Source of the DNA: Metarhizobium sp964253915
GTDB taxonomy: Bacteria > Pseudomonadota > Alphaproteobacteria > Rhizobiales > Rhizobiaceae
Assembly: GCF_964253915.1 (NCBI RefSeq)
Contig: NZ_CAXUSG020000008.1
Coordinates: 186,001-250,000 of the forward strand
Reading direction: 5' to 3'
DNA length: 64,000 nucleotides
This document shows positions 15,820-23,211 of this stretch, in pieces; within the stretch, counting starts at the first letter, position 1, and each line of letters opens with the position of its first letter. A program made the position numbers and the translations under genes. Under the pieces are notes generated by a model, which was not told where the DNA came from, made no database searches, and saw only the letters and a program-made list of their open reading frames with translations.

Positions 15820-17133
15820 TTATTCCGCTGCCTGGCGCGCCATCGGATTGTTGGGGTGTGTCGTCCAGTTGGCATAGTTCGGATCGACGACCTTGCCGGT
15901 GCGCTGGTCCATCGTGCCGGGGTCGAGGCCGACCATGGTGATGCAGTTCTCGACCGGGCAGACGTTGACGCAGAGATTGCAGCCGACGCATTCGTCTTCC
16001 ATCACCTCGAAGTGGCGCACACCGTCTACGAAGCTGGTGATCGCCTGGTGCGAGGTATCCTCGCAGGCGATGTGGCAGCGGCCGCACTTGATGCAGGCAT
16101 CCTGGTCGATGCGCGCCTTGGCGATGTAGTTGAGGTTGAGATATTGCCAGTCGGTGACGTTCGGCACGGCGCGGCCGGTGATGTCGTCGAGATCGCGGTG
16201 GCCCTTGGCATCCATCCAGTCGGAAAGGCCGGAGATCATTTCCTGAACGATCTTGAAACCGTAGGTCATCGCCGCGGTGCAGACCTGGACGTTGCCGGCG
16301 CCGAGCACCAGGAATTCCGCCGCGTCGCGCCAGGTGGTGATGCCGCCAATGCCCGATATCGGCAGGCCGTGGGTTTCCGGATCGCGGGCGATCTCGGCCA
16401 CCATGTTGAGCGCGATCGGTTTTACGGCCGGGCCGCAATAGCCGCCATGGGTGCCCTTGCCGCCGACCGTCGGGTTCGGCGCAAAATTGTCGAGGTCGAC
16501 GGAAACGATCGAGTTGATGGTGTTGATCAGCGACACGGCGTCGGTGCCGCCCTGCTTGGCGGCGCGGGCCGGCTTGCGGATGTCGGTGATATTCGGCGTC
16601 AGCTTGGTGATGACGGGCATGCGGGTGTACTGCTTGCACCAGCGCACCACCATCTCGATATATTCCGGCACCTGGCCGACCGCTGCACCCATGCCGCGTT
16701 CGGACATGCCGTGCGGACAGCCGAAGTTGAGCTCGATGCCGTCGGCGCCGGTTTCTTCCACCAGCGGCAGGATGGCCTTCCAGCTCTCCTCCTCGCAGGG
16801 CACCATGATCGAGGCGATCAGCGCCCGGTCCGGCCAGTTCATCTTTACCTGCTTCATTTCGCGCAGGTTGGTGTAGAGGTCGCGGTCGGTGATCAGCTCG
16901 ATGTTGTTCAAGCCGAGCAGCCGGCGGTCGGCGCCCCAGATGGCGCCGTAGCGTGGGCCGTTGACGTTGACGACCGGCGGGCCTTCTTCGCCCAAGGTCT
17001 TCCAGACGACGCCGCCCCAGCCGGCCTTGAAGGCGCGCTCGACGTTATACGCCTTGTCCGTCGGCGGCGCCGAGGCCAGCCAGAACGGGTTGGGGGACTT
17101 GATGCCGACAAAATTGTTTCTGAGATCAGCCAT
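15820..17133 (-). CDS. preA: NAD-dependent dihydropyrimidine dehydrogenase subunit PreA
   Basis: A 437-residue FMN/iron-sulfur subunit that reduces uracil or thymine to the dihydro form, first step of the reductive pathway. The N-terminal TIM-barrel FMN domain (residues 1-320) includes WKTLGEEGPPVVNVNGPRYG and ELNFGCPHGMSERGMG, the substrate loop shared with mammalian DPD. The C-terminal ferredoxin domain carries two [4Fe-4S] motifs, C347-C350-C353-C357 and C382-C385-C388-C392. It starts 15 bp after preT and is followed by a terminator at 15734. Confidence 0.96.
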   Translation of the reverse strand: MADLRNNFVGIKSPNPFWLASAPPTDKAYNVERAFKAGWGGVVWKTLGEEGPPVVNVNGPRYGAIWGADRRLLGLNNIELITDRDLYTNLREMKQVKMNWPDRALIASIMVPCEEESWKAILPLVEETGADGIELNFGCPHGMSERGMGAAVGQVPEYIEMVVRWCKQYTRMPVITKLTPNITDIRKPARAAKQGGTDAVSLINTINSIVSVDLDNFAPNPTVGGKGTHGGYCGPAVKPIALNMVAEIARDPETHGLPISGIGGITTWRDAAEFLVLGAGNVQVCTAAMTYGFKIVQEMISGLSDWMDAKGHRDLDDITGRAVPNVTDWQYLNLNYIAKARIDQDACIKCGRCHIACEDTSHQAITSFVDGVRHFEVMEDECVGCNLCVNVCPVENCITMVGLDPGTMDQRTGKVVDPNYANWTTHPNNPMARQAAE

Positions 17134-17148
17134 GGTTCATTCTCCCCT

Positions 17149-18510
17149 TCAAGCGACGGCAACGGCCGGCTGTGCGGCAGCGGCGAGCAGGCGATGGATC
17201 GATTCCGCGGCATCGCGGCCCTGGGCGACGGCCGAGACCGTCAGGTCTTCGCCGCCGAGCACGCAGTCACCGCCGGCCCAGACATTGTGTGCCGAGGTGC
17301 GGCCTTCCGCGTCGATGACGATGCGGCCGTTCTCCATGGCCAAGGCGCCAAGGCCGGAGGCCTCGAACGTCTGGCCGATCGCCTTGAGGATCTGGTCGGC
17401 GGCAATCACGCCGGTCTCGCCGGTGCCGGCGAGCTTGCCATCGGCGATCTCGGTATATTCCACCTCGATGCCGGCGACGCGGCCGTCCTTGGCGATGATC
17501 TTCTTCGGCGCCAGCCAGTGGCGGATGATGACGCCCTTGGAGCTTGCCAGGTCCTGCTCGAACTCCGAGGCGTTCATGTGCTCCTTGCCGCGGCGGTAGC
17601 AGATCGTCACTTCTTCGGCGCCGAGCAGCTTTGCCTGCACGGCGGCATCGATGGCGGTCATGCCGCCGCCGAGAACGACAACGCGGCGGCCGATGGCGAT
17701 GTCGCTCTTGTCTTTCGCCTGCCGCAGTCCGGCGATGAAATCGACGGCGTCGCCGACGCCATCAAGGGTTTCGCCTTCGGTGCGCAGCGCGTTGACGCCT
17801 GCAAGGCCGATGCCGAGGAAAACGGCGTCGTACCTGGCGGCGAGATCGCCGAGACTGAAGTCGCGGCCGAGTTTTTGATCATGCCGGACTTCGATGCCGC
17901 CGATCGACAACACGTAGTCGACTTCGCGCTGGGCGAAATTGTCGACCGATTTGTAGGTGGCGATGCCGTATTCGTTAAGGCCGCCCGCCTTTTCGCGCGC
18001 ATCCAGGATGACCACGGAATGGCCTTTGACGGCGAGGCGGTGAGCGGCTGCCAGTCCGGCCGGACCGGCGCCAACGATGGCGACCGTCTTACCGGTCGAC
18101 GCGGCGCGCTGATAGAACTGCTTGTCCTCTTCCATGGCAATGTCGGTGGCATACCGCTGCAGCCGGCCGATCTCGACGGGGCGATGTTCGGCGGTGTTGC
18201 GCACGCAGGCCTGCTCGCACAGGGTTTCGGTGGGACAGACGCGGGCGCACATGCCGCCGAGAATGTTCTGGTCGAAGATCGTATGGGCAGCACCCAGCGG
18301 ATTGCTGGTCGAGATCTGCCGGATGAAAAGCGGAATGTCGATCGAGGTCGGGCAGGCCGTCATGCACGGCGCGTCGTAGCAGAAGTAGCAGCGGTCGGAG
18401 GCAACCAGGGCCTCGTGATCGTCAAGGCGCGGATGGAGATCGGAGAAATTCTTGTCATACTCCGCCGGCGAAAGACGGCCAGCTTGTATCCCAGTTTCCA
18501 GTCGTCCCAT
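17149..18510 (-). CDS. preT: NAD-dependent dihydropyrimidine dehydrogenase subunit PreT
   Basis: A 453-residue GltD-like flavoprotein that passes electrons from NAD(P)H to PreA. N-terminal cysteines (C41, C44, C49, C53 and C88, C92, C98, C102) should hold two [4Fe-4S] clusters. FAD-binding GKTVAIVGAGPAGLAAA lies near residue 140 and the pyridine-nucleotide site VVVLGGGMTAIDAA near 275; NVWAGGDCVLGGEDLTV near the end is the second FAD motif. First gene of the leftward preTA operon, with a RutR-like operator 58 bp upstream of the start. Confidence 0.95.
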   Translation of the reverse strand: MGRLETGIQAGRLSPAEYDKNFSDLHPRLDDHEALVASDRCYFCYDAPCMTACPTSIDIPLFIRQISTSNPLGAAHTIFDQNILGGMCARVCPTETLCEQACVRNTAEHRPVEIGRLQRYATDIAMEEDKQFYQRAASTGKTVAIVGAGPAGLAAAHRLAVKGHSVVILDAREKAGGLNEYGIATYKSVDNFAQREVDYVLSIGGIEVRHDQKLGRDFSLGDLAARYDAVFLGIGLAGVNALRTEGETLDGVGDAVDFIAGLRQAKDKSDIAIGRRVVVLGGGMTAIDAAVQAKLLGAEEVTICYRRGKEHMNASEFEQDLASSKGVIIRHWLAPKKIIAKDGRVAGIEVEYTEIADGKLAGTGETGVIAADQILKAIGQTFEASGLGALAMENGRIVIDAEGRTSAHNVWAGGDCVLGGEDLTVSAVAQGRDAAESIHRLLAAAAQPAVAVA

Positions 18511-18837
18511 TGAAGTTCCCTCTTTTAGTAAACGGCCAGTGGAAAGAAGGTATCGCAGGATATTTTATTTATCAAACGGTAAAATTTTGAGATGAGGCCC
18601 GGCTGGTCTGTGGCCGGTCAAGAAAATAACTTCCATTTTTTGTTCAAGTTTATCCTCGAATGCGGGTTGTGCGTCGCAACATTTTGACTATCTCTCTGAT
18701 TTTTCCGTCTTCTTAAAATTATACTATAAAATTCATGTTTTAACGGTGGTGAGGCTGGACGCGGCGATGCGCCCGCGATTTCCCATGTCTCGCGCCAGCA
18801 GAAAAAATGGAAAATTTCGAATTTTTTCTTGGAGGCA
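18511..18837. other. Promoter region of preT and AT-rich spacer
   Basis: The part near preT holds the RutR-like operator at 18568. Beyond it, 18600-18830 is AT-rich with short A/T tracts and no convincing gene; a leftward open frame at 18618-18926 lacks a ribosome site and any family resemblance. The EcfG-type promoter and candidate small RNA follow from 18838. Confidence 0.5.
18568..18583. promoter_or_regulatory. RutR-like operator upstream of preT
   Basis: TTTATCAAACGGTAAA is an imperfect palindrome (TTTA-Y-C-N4-G-R-TAAA) resembling the site at 12872 and the RutR consensus. Its distance from the preT start (58 bp) fits repression of preTA by the TetR protein encoded at 13032. Confidence 0.6.
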
Positions 18838-18862
18838 GGAACCTTTTCGCCGGACGCACGTT
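18838..18862 (+). promoter_or_regulatory. EcfG-type general stress promoter of a small RNA
   Basis: GGAAC (18838-18842), 16 bases, CGTT (18859-18862): an exact match to the EcfG/RpoE2/SigT consensus. It points rightward into a region with no ORF but with hairpins and a terminator. Confidence 0.75.
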
Positions 18863-18868
18863 TTTCCC

Positions 18869-18998
18869 GTATCCGGAGGTTATCGCATCGACCCCAATGC
18901 GCGCCCCAAAACGCTCCGGACCTCACTCACGGTTCCCCTCCCGGTGAGTGCAAAGACAGCCAGTGTTTCGCCCGAAGCGCTGGCTGTCTTTTATTTTG
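18869..18998 (+). ncRNA. Candidate EcfG-dependent small RNA (GsrN-like)
   Basis: About 130 nt between an exact EcfG promoter and a strong terminator, next to the general stress locus. Visible structure: a 5' domain closed by TCCGGAG/CTCCGGA with an inner CGCAT/ATGCG stem and loop CGACCCCA; a second hairpin CACTCAC/GTGAGTG whose loop contains CCCCTCC, an anti-Shine-Dalgarno sequence; and a terminator stem AAAGACAGCCAG/CTGGCTGTCTTT ending TTTTATTTT. Caulobacter GsrN is likewise a SigT-controlled sRNA with a C-rich loop encoded by the stress locus; EcpR1 of Sinorhizobium is another stress sRNA to compare. Homology cannot be shown by reading alone. Confidence 0.55.
18952..18998 (+). terminator. 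Terminator of the candidate small RNA
   Basis: Twelve-base arms AAAGACAGCCAG and CTGGCTGTCTTT, separated by a structured loop, are followed by a T-rich tail. No protein gene on the + strand ends upstream, so it most likely ends the small RNA; it could also slow convergent kinase transcripts. Confidence 0.7.
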
Positions 18999-19044
18999 GG
19001 TTCTTCTTTATTTCCCGAGCGATTCCGACCCGGGGCCTCCTGTT

Positions 19045-20061
19045 TCAGGAGGCTTGGCCGATCAATTCGAATTCGGTATCGGGGATGGTCAGCCGATATT
19101 CGATGCGGTGCGGTTCCAATGTGAAGATCGACCGGCCGTTGACCGAAGAGGGGACGACCCTCTCCAGCACGGAGCGGCCAAAACTCTTGTCATCGAAATC
19201 GCTGTTCTGACGCCTGTTGGCGGTCAGTTCCGTCCATACCACTTCTATGGCGTCATGACCCTCGTAATTGAGCTGGCGACAATCGATGCTGATGGCGGTC
19301 GAGCCGGCGGCAATGGCGCCGTGCGTGGCGGAATTGACGATGAGTTCGTGCAGCGCCAGCCCCAGATGCACGGCGGCGTTGGGTGTCAGATGCGCATTGA
19401 TCCCCTGGACGCGCAACGGCCGGGCGCGGTCCGGCCAATAGGGGGCAAACTGCTTTTCGGCAAGCTCGAACAGATATGCGCCGCGCCAGCTCGAATCCGT
19501 CACCAGATCCTGCGAGTTCGACAGGGATTGCAGCCGCCCGCGAAACTTGACGAGGAAATAATCGAGCGAAATCGTGTGCCGCGCCGTCTGCATCGCGATG
19601 CCCTGGATGATCGCCAGCAGGTTTTTCGAGCGGTGCGACAGTTCCCGCAGCAAGGATTTCAGCACGCGCTCGCGATGACGGCTGTCGGTGACATCAGAGA
19701 TGATCGACAGCACGCCGATCCTGTCGCCGTCACGCGTCTGCTGCAGCTTCAGCTCGTAGATCTTGATGCCCTCGGGCGTCTTGCTTTCGATTTCGGTCGT
19801 TGTCGGTTCGCCGCTTTTCAGCACGGCAGCCTTGACCGAGAGCAGCCGGCGTCCGTCGTCCTCGCCGAAAAGCGCGCGGTCGTCCATGCCGATAAGGCCG
19901 GCTGAAACATCGAAATGTTCCGGCAGGTTTTCGGCGTAGCGGATGGCCAGCTCAGCATCCTGATGAATAAGGCCTATGCCCGCGCCGTAGAGGGCGCGTT
20001 CCAAGGTTACGGCTTTGCATTCGGTGGTGAATGTCGGGCCTGAAATTGATTGATTACTCAC
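19045..20061 (-). CDS. HWE/HisKA_2 sensor histidine kinase of the general stress locus
   Basis: A 338-residue cytoplasmic sensor kinase, likely acting on PhyR. The N-terminal half (about 20-130) is a single PAS domain. The dimerisation/phospho-acceptor box is LLRELSHRSKNLLAIIQG with His143. The ATPase domain has LHELIVNSATHGA as N-box and a degenerate G region near the end. No membrane span. The probable start is GTG at 20061 (VSNQSIS) with GAGGAAAGG upstream; the longer frame adds arginine-rich sequence. It lies 164 bp after phyR on the same strand. A 9-bp hairpin CCCGCTTCG/CGAAGCGGG at about 20081-20109 lies in its leader. Confidence 0.9.
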   Translation of the reverse strand: MSNQSISGPTFTTECKAVTLERALYGAGIGLIHQDAELAIRYAENLPEHFDVSAGLIGMDDRALFGEDDGRRLLSVKAAVLKSGEPTTTEIESKTPEGIKIYELKLQQTRDGDRIGVLSIISDVTDSRHRERVLKSLLRELSHRSKNLLAIIQGIAMQTARHTISLDYFLVKFRGRLQSLSNSQDLVTDSSWRGAYLFELAEKQFAPYWPDRARPLRVQGINAHLTPNAAVHLGLALHELIVNSATHGAIAAGSTAISIDCRQLNYEGHDAIEVVWTELTANRRQNSDFDDKSFGRSVLERVVPSSVNGRSIFTLEPHRIEYRLTIPDTEFELIGQAS

Positions 20062-20225
20062 ATAACAGCCTTTCCTCAGCCCCGCTTCGGCGTCAGGTGC
20101 GAAGCGGGAGCCGACAGCAGTCCGTAGTCGCCGGGTTGGGCAGAGCCGGCACACGCCGAAGTCCCACGTCGCGCGATCTGCGGGTGGAACGGCTCAAGCG
20201 CCCTGCCTCCGGCTGGAAGGCCGCT

Positions 20226-21020
20226 TTAAGCGGCCGCCCTTGTGCTTTCGTTAAAGAAGAGTGCCTGGCTGATCAAAGCCTTGACCATGTCCGGATTGAA
20301 CGGCTTCGTCACGAGGAATGTCGGTTCCGGCCTTTCGCCGGTCAACAGCCGCTCGGGGAAAGCGGTTATGAAGATCACCGGAATGGAGCTGTTCTTGAGG
20401 ATGTCGTTGACGGCGTCGATGCCCGAGCTGCCATCGGCCAGCTGAATATCGGCAAGCACCATGCGGGGATGCGTGGTGTTGTAGAGTTTGACGGCTTCGG
20501 CATGGGTTCGGGCGATGCCGGTCACGCGGTGGCCGAGGCTTTCCACCATCTGTTCGATGTCCATGGCGATCAGCGGCTCATCCTCGATGATCATGATGTC
20601 GGTCGCCACCTGCCGCGAAATCTCGTGGGACGCTTCGTCGAGCAGCAGGAAAACGTCCTTTTCGCTCATGCTCAGGATCTCGGCGATCTCGTCGACGCGG
20701 AAGTTCTCCACGGATGCGAGGAGGAAGGCCTGGCGTGCCGCCGGCGGCACCTTGGAGAGGTTGAGCGACGCCCGCTGTTCCCAGGCATAAGGCGAGACCG
20801 GCTCGGGGATGGAGACGACGGCGGAACCAAAAAGATCGGTATAGAGTTTATAAAGGGCCACCCGGTCGTCCGAAGACTGAGGAAAAATGCTGATGTCTGC
20901 AATGATCGCCTCGAGAACCGCGGCGACATAGGCATCACCAGAGGTCTGGGTGCCGGTCAGCGCACGGGAATAACGCCGCAAGTAAGGAATGTGCGGCGCA
21001 ATTCGAGTGGAAAGTGTCAT
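20226..21020 (-). CDS. phyR: General stress anti-anti-sigma response regulator PhyR
   Basis: A 264-residue protein with a sigma-like domain (residues 1-135, degenerate sigma2 and sigma4) fused to a receiver domain (141-260). The acidic pocket is IEDE (about 145-148), the phospho-acceptor Asp191 is in MVLADIQLADG, and Lys239 is in LVTKPF. After phosphorylation the sigma-like part captures NepR and frees EcfG. A perfect EcfG promoter lies upstream (21071-21095), giving positive feedback. It is divergent from nepR-ecfG, the standard alphaproteobacterial layout. Confidence 0.97.
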   Translation of the reverse strand: MTLSTRIAPHIPYLRRYSRALTGTQTSGDAYVAAVLEAIIADISIFPQSSDDRVALYKLYTDLFGSAVVSIPEPVSPYAWEQRASLNLSKVPPAARQAFLLASVENFRVDEIAEILSMSEKDVFLLLDEASHEISRQVATDIMIIEDEPLIAMDIEQMVESLGHRVTGIARTHAEAVKLYNTTHPRMVLADIQLADGSSGIDAVNDILKNSSIPVIFITAFPERLLTGERPEPTFLVTKPFNPDMVKALISQALFFNESTRAAA

Positions 21021-21070
21021 TGAAAAACTCCCAATTAAGTCGTCCCAACGCGGGTACCAATCACACGGTT

Positions 21071-21095
21071 AACGCAGCGTTTCGAAAAAAGTTCC
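21071..21095 (-). promoter_or_regulatory. EcfG promoter of phyR
   Basis: Leftward GGAAC (21095-21091), 16 bases, CGTT (21074-21071): an exact consensus match. The -35 element lies inside the palindrome at 21085-21115. Confidence 0.85.
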
Positions 21096-21115
21096 GGTCG
21101 AGCCGGAACTTTTTT
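21085..21115. promoter_or_regulatory. Perfect palindrome carrying EcfG -35 elements in both directions
   Basis: AAAAAAGTTCCGG, loop TCGAG, CCGGAACTTTTTT: 13-bp perfect arms. Each arm contains GGAAC on one strand. Leftward it serves phyR; rightward GGAAC at 21105 is followed 17 bases later by CATT, a weaker -10 that may serve nepR-ecfG. As RNA it could also fold as a bidirectional terminator. Confidence 0.6.
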
Positions 21116-21299
21116 GCCGCCCCAAGCATTATATAGCCGATTGCCGGTTTAGGTGCTGTTCAAAATGACCATGGATCATGAAGTGAACCAACCGCCGCGA
21201 ATTGACGCGCATCAGGACTCGGGGACACCGCAGTCGCTTTGGCGAATTCGGCATGTCGAGAGTAACGACCATTTAGCAACGCACAAGAGCGAACTATTG

Positions 21300-21509
21300 A
21301 TGATGAACAACAAGAAAGAGGATCGGGAGATCCGCCGGAAAGAAAATGGCCATGCCGGCGATATCCTTGATCCGAACAACCAGATCGGAATCCGGCTCCG
21401 GTCTTTGTATTCAGCCGTACAGGAGGAGATTATACCCGACCGTTTTCTGGATTTGCTTGAAAAGCTGGACCAGGTGGAACGTCTGTCTTCTGAAAAAATT
21501 GGCAAGTGA
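21300..21509 (+). CDS. nepR: Anti-sigma factor NepR
   Basis: A 69-residue anti-sigma factor. The family core is DPNNQIGIRLRSLYSAVQEE, continuing IIPDRFLDLLEKLDQVE: two helices that hold EcfG until PhyR-P competes for them. The ATG-ATG pair at 21300/21303 is the natural start although its ribosome site is weak. In-frame starts at 21153 (GTG) to 21171 would add a non-conserved N-terminal tail. The stop lies eight bases before ecfG, so the two are coupled. Confidence 0.9.
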   Translation: MMNNKKEDREIRRKENGHAGDILDPNNQIGIRLRSLYSAVQEEIIPDRFLDLLEKLDQVERLSSEKIGK

Positions 21510-21517
21510 GGTCTGTG

Positions 21518-22072
21518 ATGACGGAATCGCAACCAAGCTTCAAAAGGGAGCTGCTCGCGTGCTTGCCGAGCCTTCGCGCCTTTGCCATCTCGCTGATCGG
21601 CCGGCATGATCGAGCAGACGATCTGGTTCAGGACACCATCATGAAGGCCTGGGCCAAGCAGGACCATTATCAGATGGGCACCAACATGAAGGCCTGGCTG
21701 TTCACGATCCTGCGCAACGAACTGTTCAGCCAGATGCGCAAGCATGGGCGTGAAATTCAGGACAGCGATGGCGCTTTCACCGACTCGATGGCAACCCATC
21801 CGTCGCAGTACGGGTTGATGGACCTGCAGGATTTCCGCCGGGCGCTTGAAAAGCTGCCGCCGGATCAGCGTGAGGCCATCGTGCTCGTCGGTGCCTCGGG
21901 CTTTTCTTATGAAGAGGCGGCCGAAATCTGCGGCTGTGCCGTCGGAACCATCAAGAGCCGTGTCAACCGTGCCCGCCTGAGATTGCAGGAATTGCTGCAG
22001 GTCAGTGGCGAAGGCGATTACGGGCCGGATGCGACCTCCGCGCCGCTGACGTCGAAGGCATTCGCCTTCTGA
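21518..22072 (+). CDS. ecfG: General stress ECF sigma factor EcfG
   Basis: A 184-residue ECF sigma of the EcfG (ECF15) group. Region 2 reads FAISLIGRHDRADDLVQDTIMKAW and NMKAWLFTILRNELFSQMRK; region 4 reads LPPDQREAIVLVGASGFSYEEAAEICGCAVGTIKSRVNRAR. It directs polymerase to GGAAC-N16-CGTT promoters, three of which occur in this window. The ATG at 21518 has GAGG eight bases upstream. A strong terminator follows at 22101. Confidence 0.96.
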   Translation: MTESQPSFKRELLACLPSLRAFAISLIGRHDRADDLVQDTIMKAWAKQDHYQMGTNMKAWLFTILRNELFSQMRKHGREIQDSDGAFTDSMATHPSQYGLMDLQDFRRALEKLPPDQREAIVLVGASGFSYEEAAEICGCAVGTIKSRVNRARLRLQELLQVSGEGDYGPDATSAPLTSKAFAF

Positions 22073-22100
22073 TGTGAGTGTTTGCAAATCAGACAGACAG

Positions 22101-22129
22101 AAAAATAAGCGCGATTCGCGCTTATTTTT
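22101..22129. terminator. Bidirectional terminator after ecfG
   Basis: AAAAATAAGCGCG-ATT-CGCGCTTATTTTT is a perfect 13-bp inverted repeat with A and T tails, 28 bp after the ecfG stop. It can work in both directions and would also stop the convergent DUF883/holin-like operon. Confidence 0.9.
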
Positions 22130-22191
22130 TTGCGATCGTGTCACCCGTTGCCAAAGGCACGTTCCTATCTTTCCGCTCGCGCAAACAAATA

Positions 22192-22220
22192 ACCCCTCTC
22201 CACTTGCGAGAAGAGGGGCT
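22192..22220. repeat. Degenerate RIME-like palindrome
   Basis: ACCCCTCTCC-ACTTGCGAG-AAGAGGGGCT resembles half of the rhizobial repeats at 10488 and 48497. It lies in the convergent gap between ecfG and the membrane-protein operon. Confidence 0.5.
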
Positions 22221-22263
22221 GGTAGCCGAATGAAGGGCTGTCTCGGGCACGGAGCCAATGCGC

Positions 22264-22671
22264 TTATTTTTCGCCTCGGGGCTTGATGAGGTTCGATGCC
22301 ACGATGCCGAAGGCAAGGGCAGCAGTCAGCAGCGGCTGCGACCGGATAATCGACAGGCTGGCCGCGATGGTTGATTCCAGGGCAAGCCGGCGCTCTCTTG
22401 CACGCCGTTCCTCGATCTTGTTGATGATGGCCATGACGACGAGGACGATCAGCCCGAGCACCAGCGTGCCGATGGCGATCGCCAGCGCGGCGAAGATCGG
22501 ATCTCGGCGCAGCGAGAGCCACAAAGCCAGCGCAATCAGACCGAAGAGATAGGTTGTCAGGAAAAGAACGCTTGTAATGGCCAGAAGAATACCGTTGCGA
22601 CGGGTGCGCGCAACGGTTCTCCGGACGTTCGATGCGGCAAGAGTGCCGAGAAGACCGATCAGTCCGTTCAT
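22264..22671 (-). CDS. Putative membrane protein, holin-superfamily/DUF1469-like
   Basis: A 135-residue protein with two adjacent membrane spans (ILLAITSVLFLTTYLFGLIALALWL and ALAIAIGTLVLGLIVLVVMAI) and a charged segment (NKIEERRARERR) before a C-terminal hydrophobic stretch. This matches the phage-holin-superfamily/DUF1469 proteins often paired with DUF883 proteins. It starts one base after the stop of the DUF883-like gene. The EcfG promoter at 23126 makes it part of the general stress regulon; function unknown. Confidence 0.75.
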   Translation of the reverse strand: MNGLIGLLGTLAASNVRRTVARTRRNGILLAITSVLFLTTYLFGLIALALWLSLRRDPIFAALAIAIGTLVLGLIVLVVMAIINKIEERRARERRLALESTIAASLSIIRSQPLLTAALAFGIVASNLIKPRGEK

Positions 22672-22672
22672 G

Positions 22673-23020
22673 TCAGCGCCTTGCCAAGAGGGCAAAGAGC
22701 ACGCCGACCGCTGCGGCAACGCCGATGGTGGCAAAGGGGTGCTGCTGGACCGTGCGACGGACTTCGTCTCCGCCACGCGCATACAGGTGGCGCATTTCCT
22801 GCAGCACATCCTCGCTGGAACTCAGGAGATCCTCGATTCCGGCTTCAGCCTGCTTGCGGACGTATTTTCCCTGCTTCTGCCCCTTCTCGCGGATCAGTTC
22901 CGTCAGGGACACCAGTTCTTCGCGCAGGGCTTCGACCTGCTCGTCGAGGGTTGCGCCGACATGTTCGAGAGTGCCGTTGCGCTTGCTGCCACGCATGGAT
23001 TGGAGAATGGAAGGTGCCAT
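22673..23020 (-). CDS. DUF883/ElaB-YqjD-like stress protein
   Basis: A 115-residue protein with a long amphipathic helix (about residues 20-90) and a C-terminal membrane anchor (HPFATIGVAAAVGVLFALLARR), the layout of ElaB/YqjD/YgaM, which tie ribosomes or complexes to the inner membrane in stationary phase. The ATG at 23020 has GGGAG upstream, preferred over the ATG 18 bases earlier. A perfect EcfG promoter lies about 105 bp upstream. Confidence 0.8.
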   Translation of the reverse strand: MAPSILQSMRGSKRNGTLEHVGATLDEQVEALREELVSLTELIREKGQKQGKYVRKQAEAGIEDLLSSSEDVLQEMRHLYARGGDEVRRTVQQHPFATIGVAAAVGVLFALLARR

Positions 23021-23125
23021 TGTGTCGCTCCCTGTCAAACCTTGGTTGGAGCCGGGTTACCGGCAAATGATGCGCACACGAAATCCCGGCCACTGTAGTG
23101 CCTGTTTGCAGAATACGCACGGGTT

Positions 23126-23150
23126 AACGTGCACTGCAGTAAAGAGTTCC
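23126..23150 (-). promoter_or_regulatory. EcfG promoter of the DUF883/holin-like operon
   Basis: Leftward GGAAC (23150-23146), 16 bases, CGTT (23129-23126): an exact consensus match, with no competing gene between it and the start at 23020. Confidence 0.8.
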
Positions 23151-23211
23151 GGGACGGGAGCGGAAATGCGCGTCGGGGCGGGGCGTCGGCGATATCCGCC
23201 GTGCCCGGCGA

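Noticed and set aside
15721..18513. A 930-codon open frame on the + strand opposite preA and preT
   Set aside because: It mirrors the codon pattern of the real genes in a GC-rich genome, has no recognisable domains, and is exactly antisense to two enzymes with intact motifs.
21085..21115. Simple bidirectional terminator between phyR and nepR
   Set aside because: Both genes start here and diverge, so a terminator has no obvious transcript to stop; the match to EcfG -35 elements explains it better.
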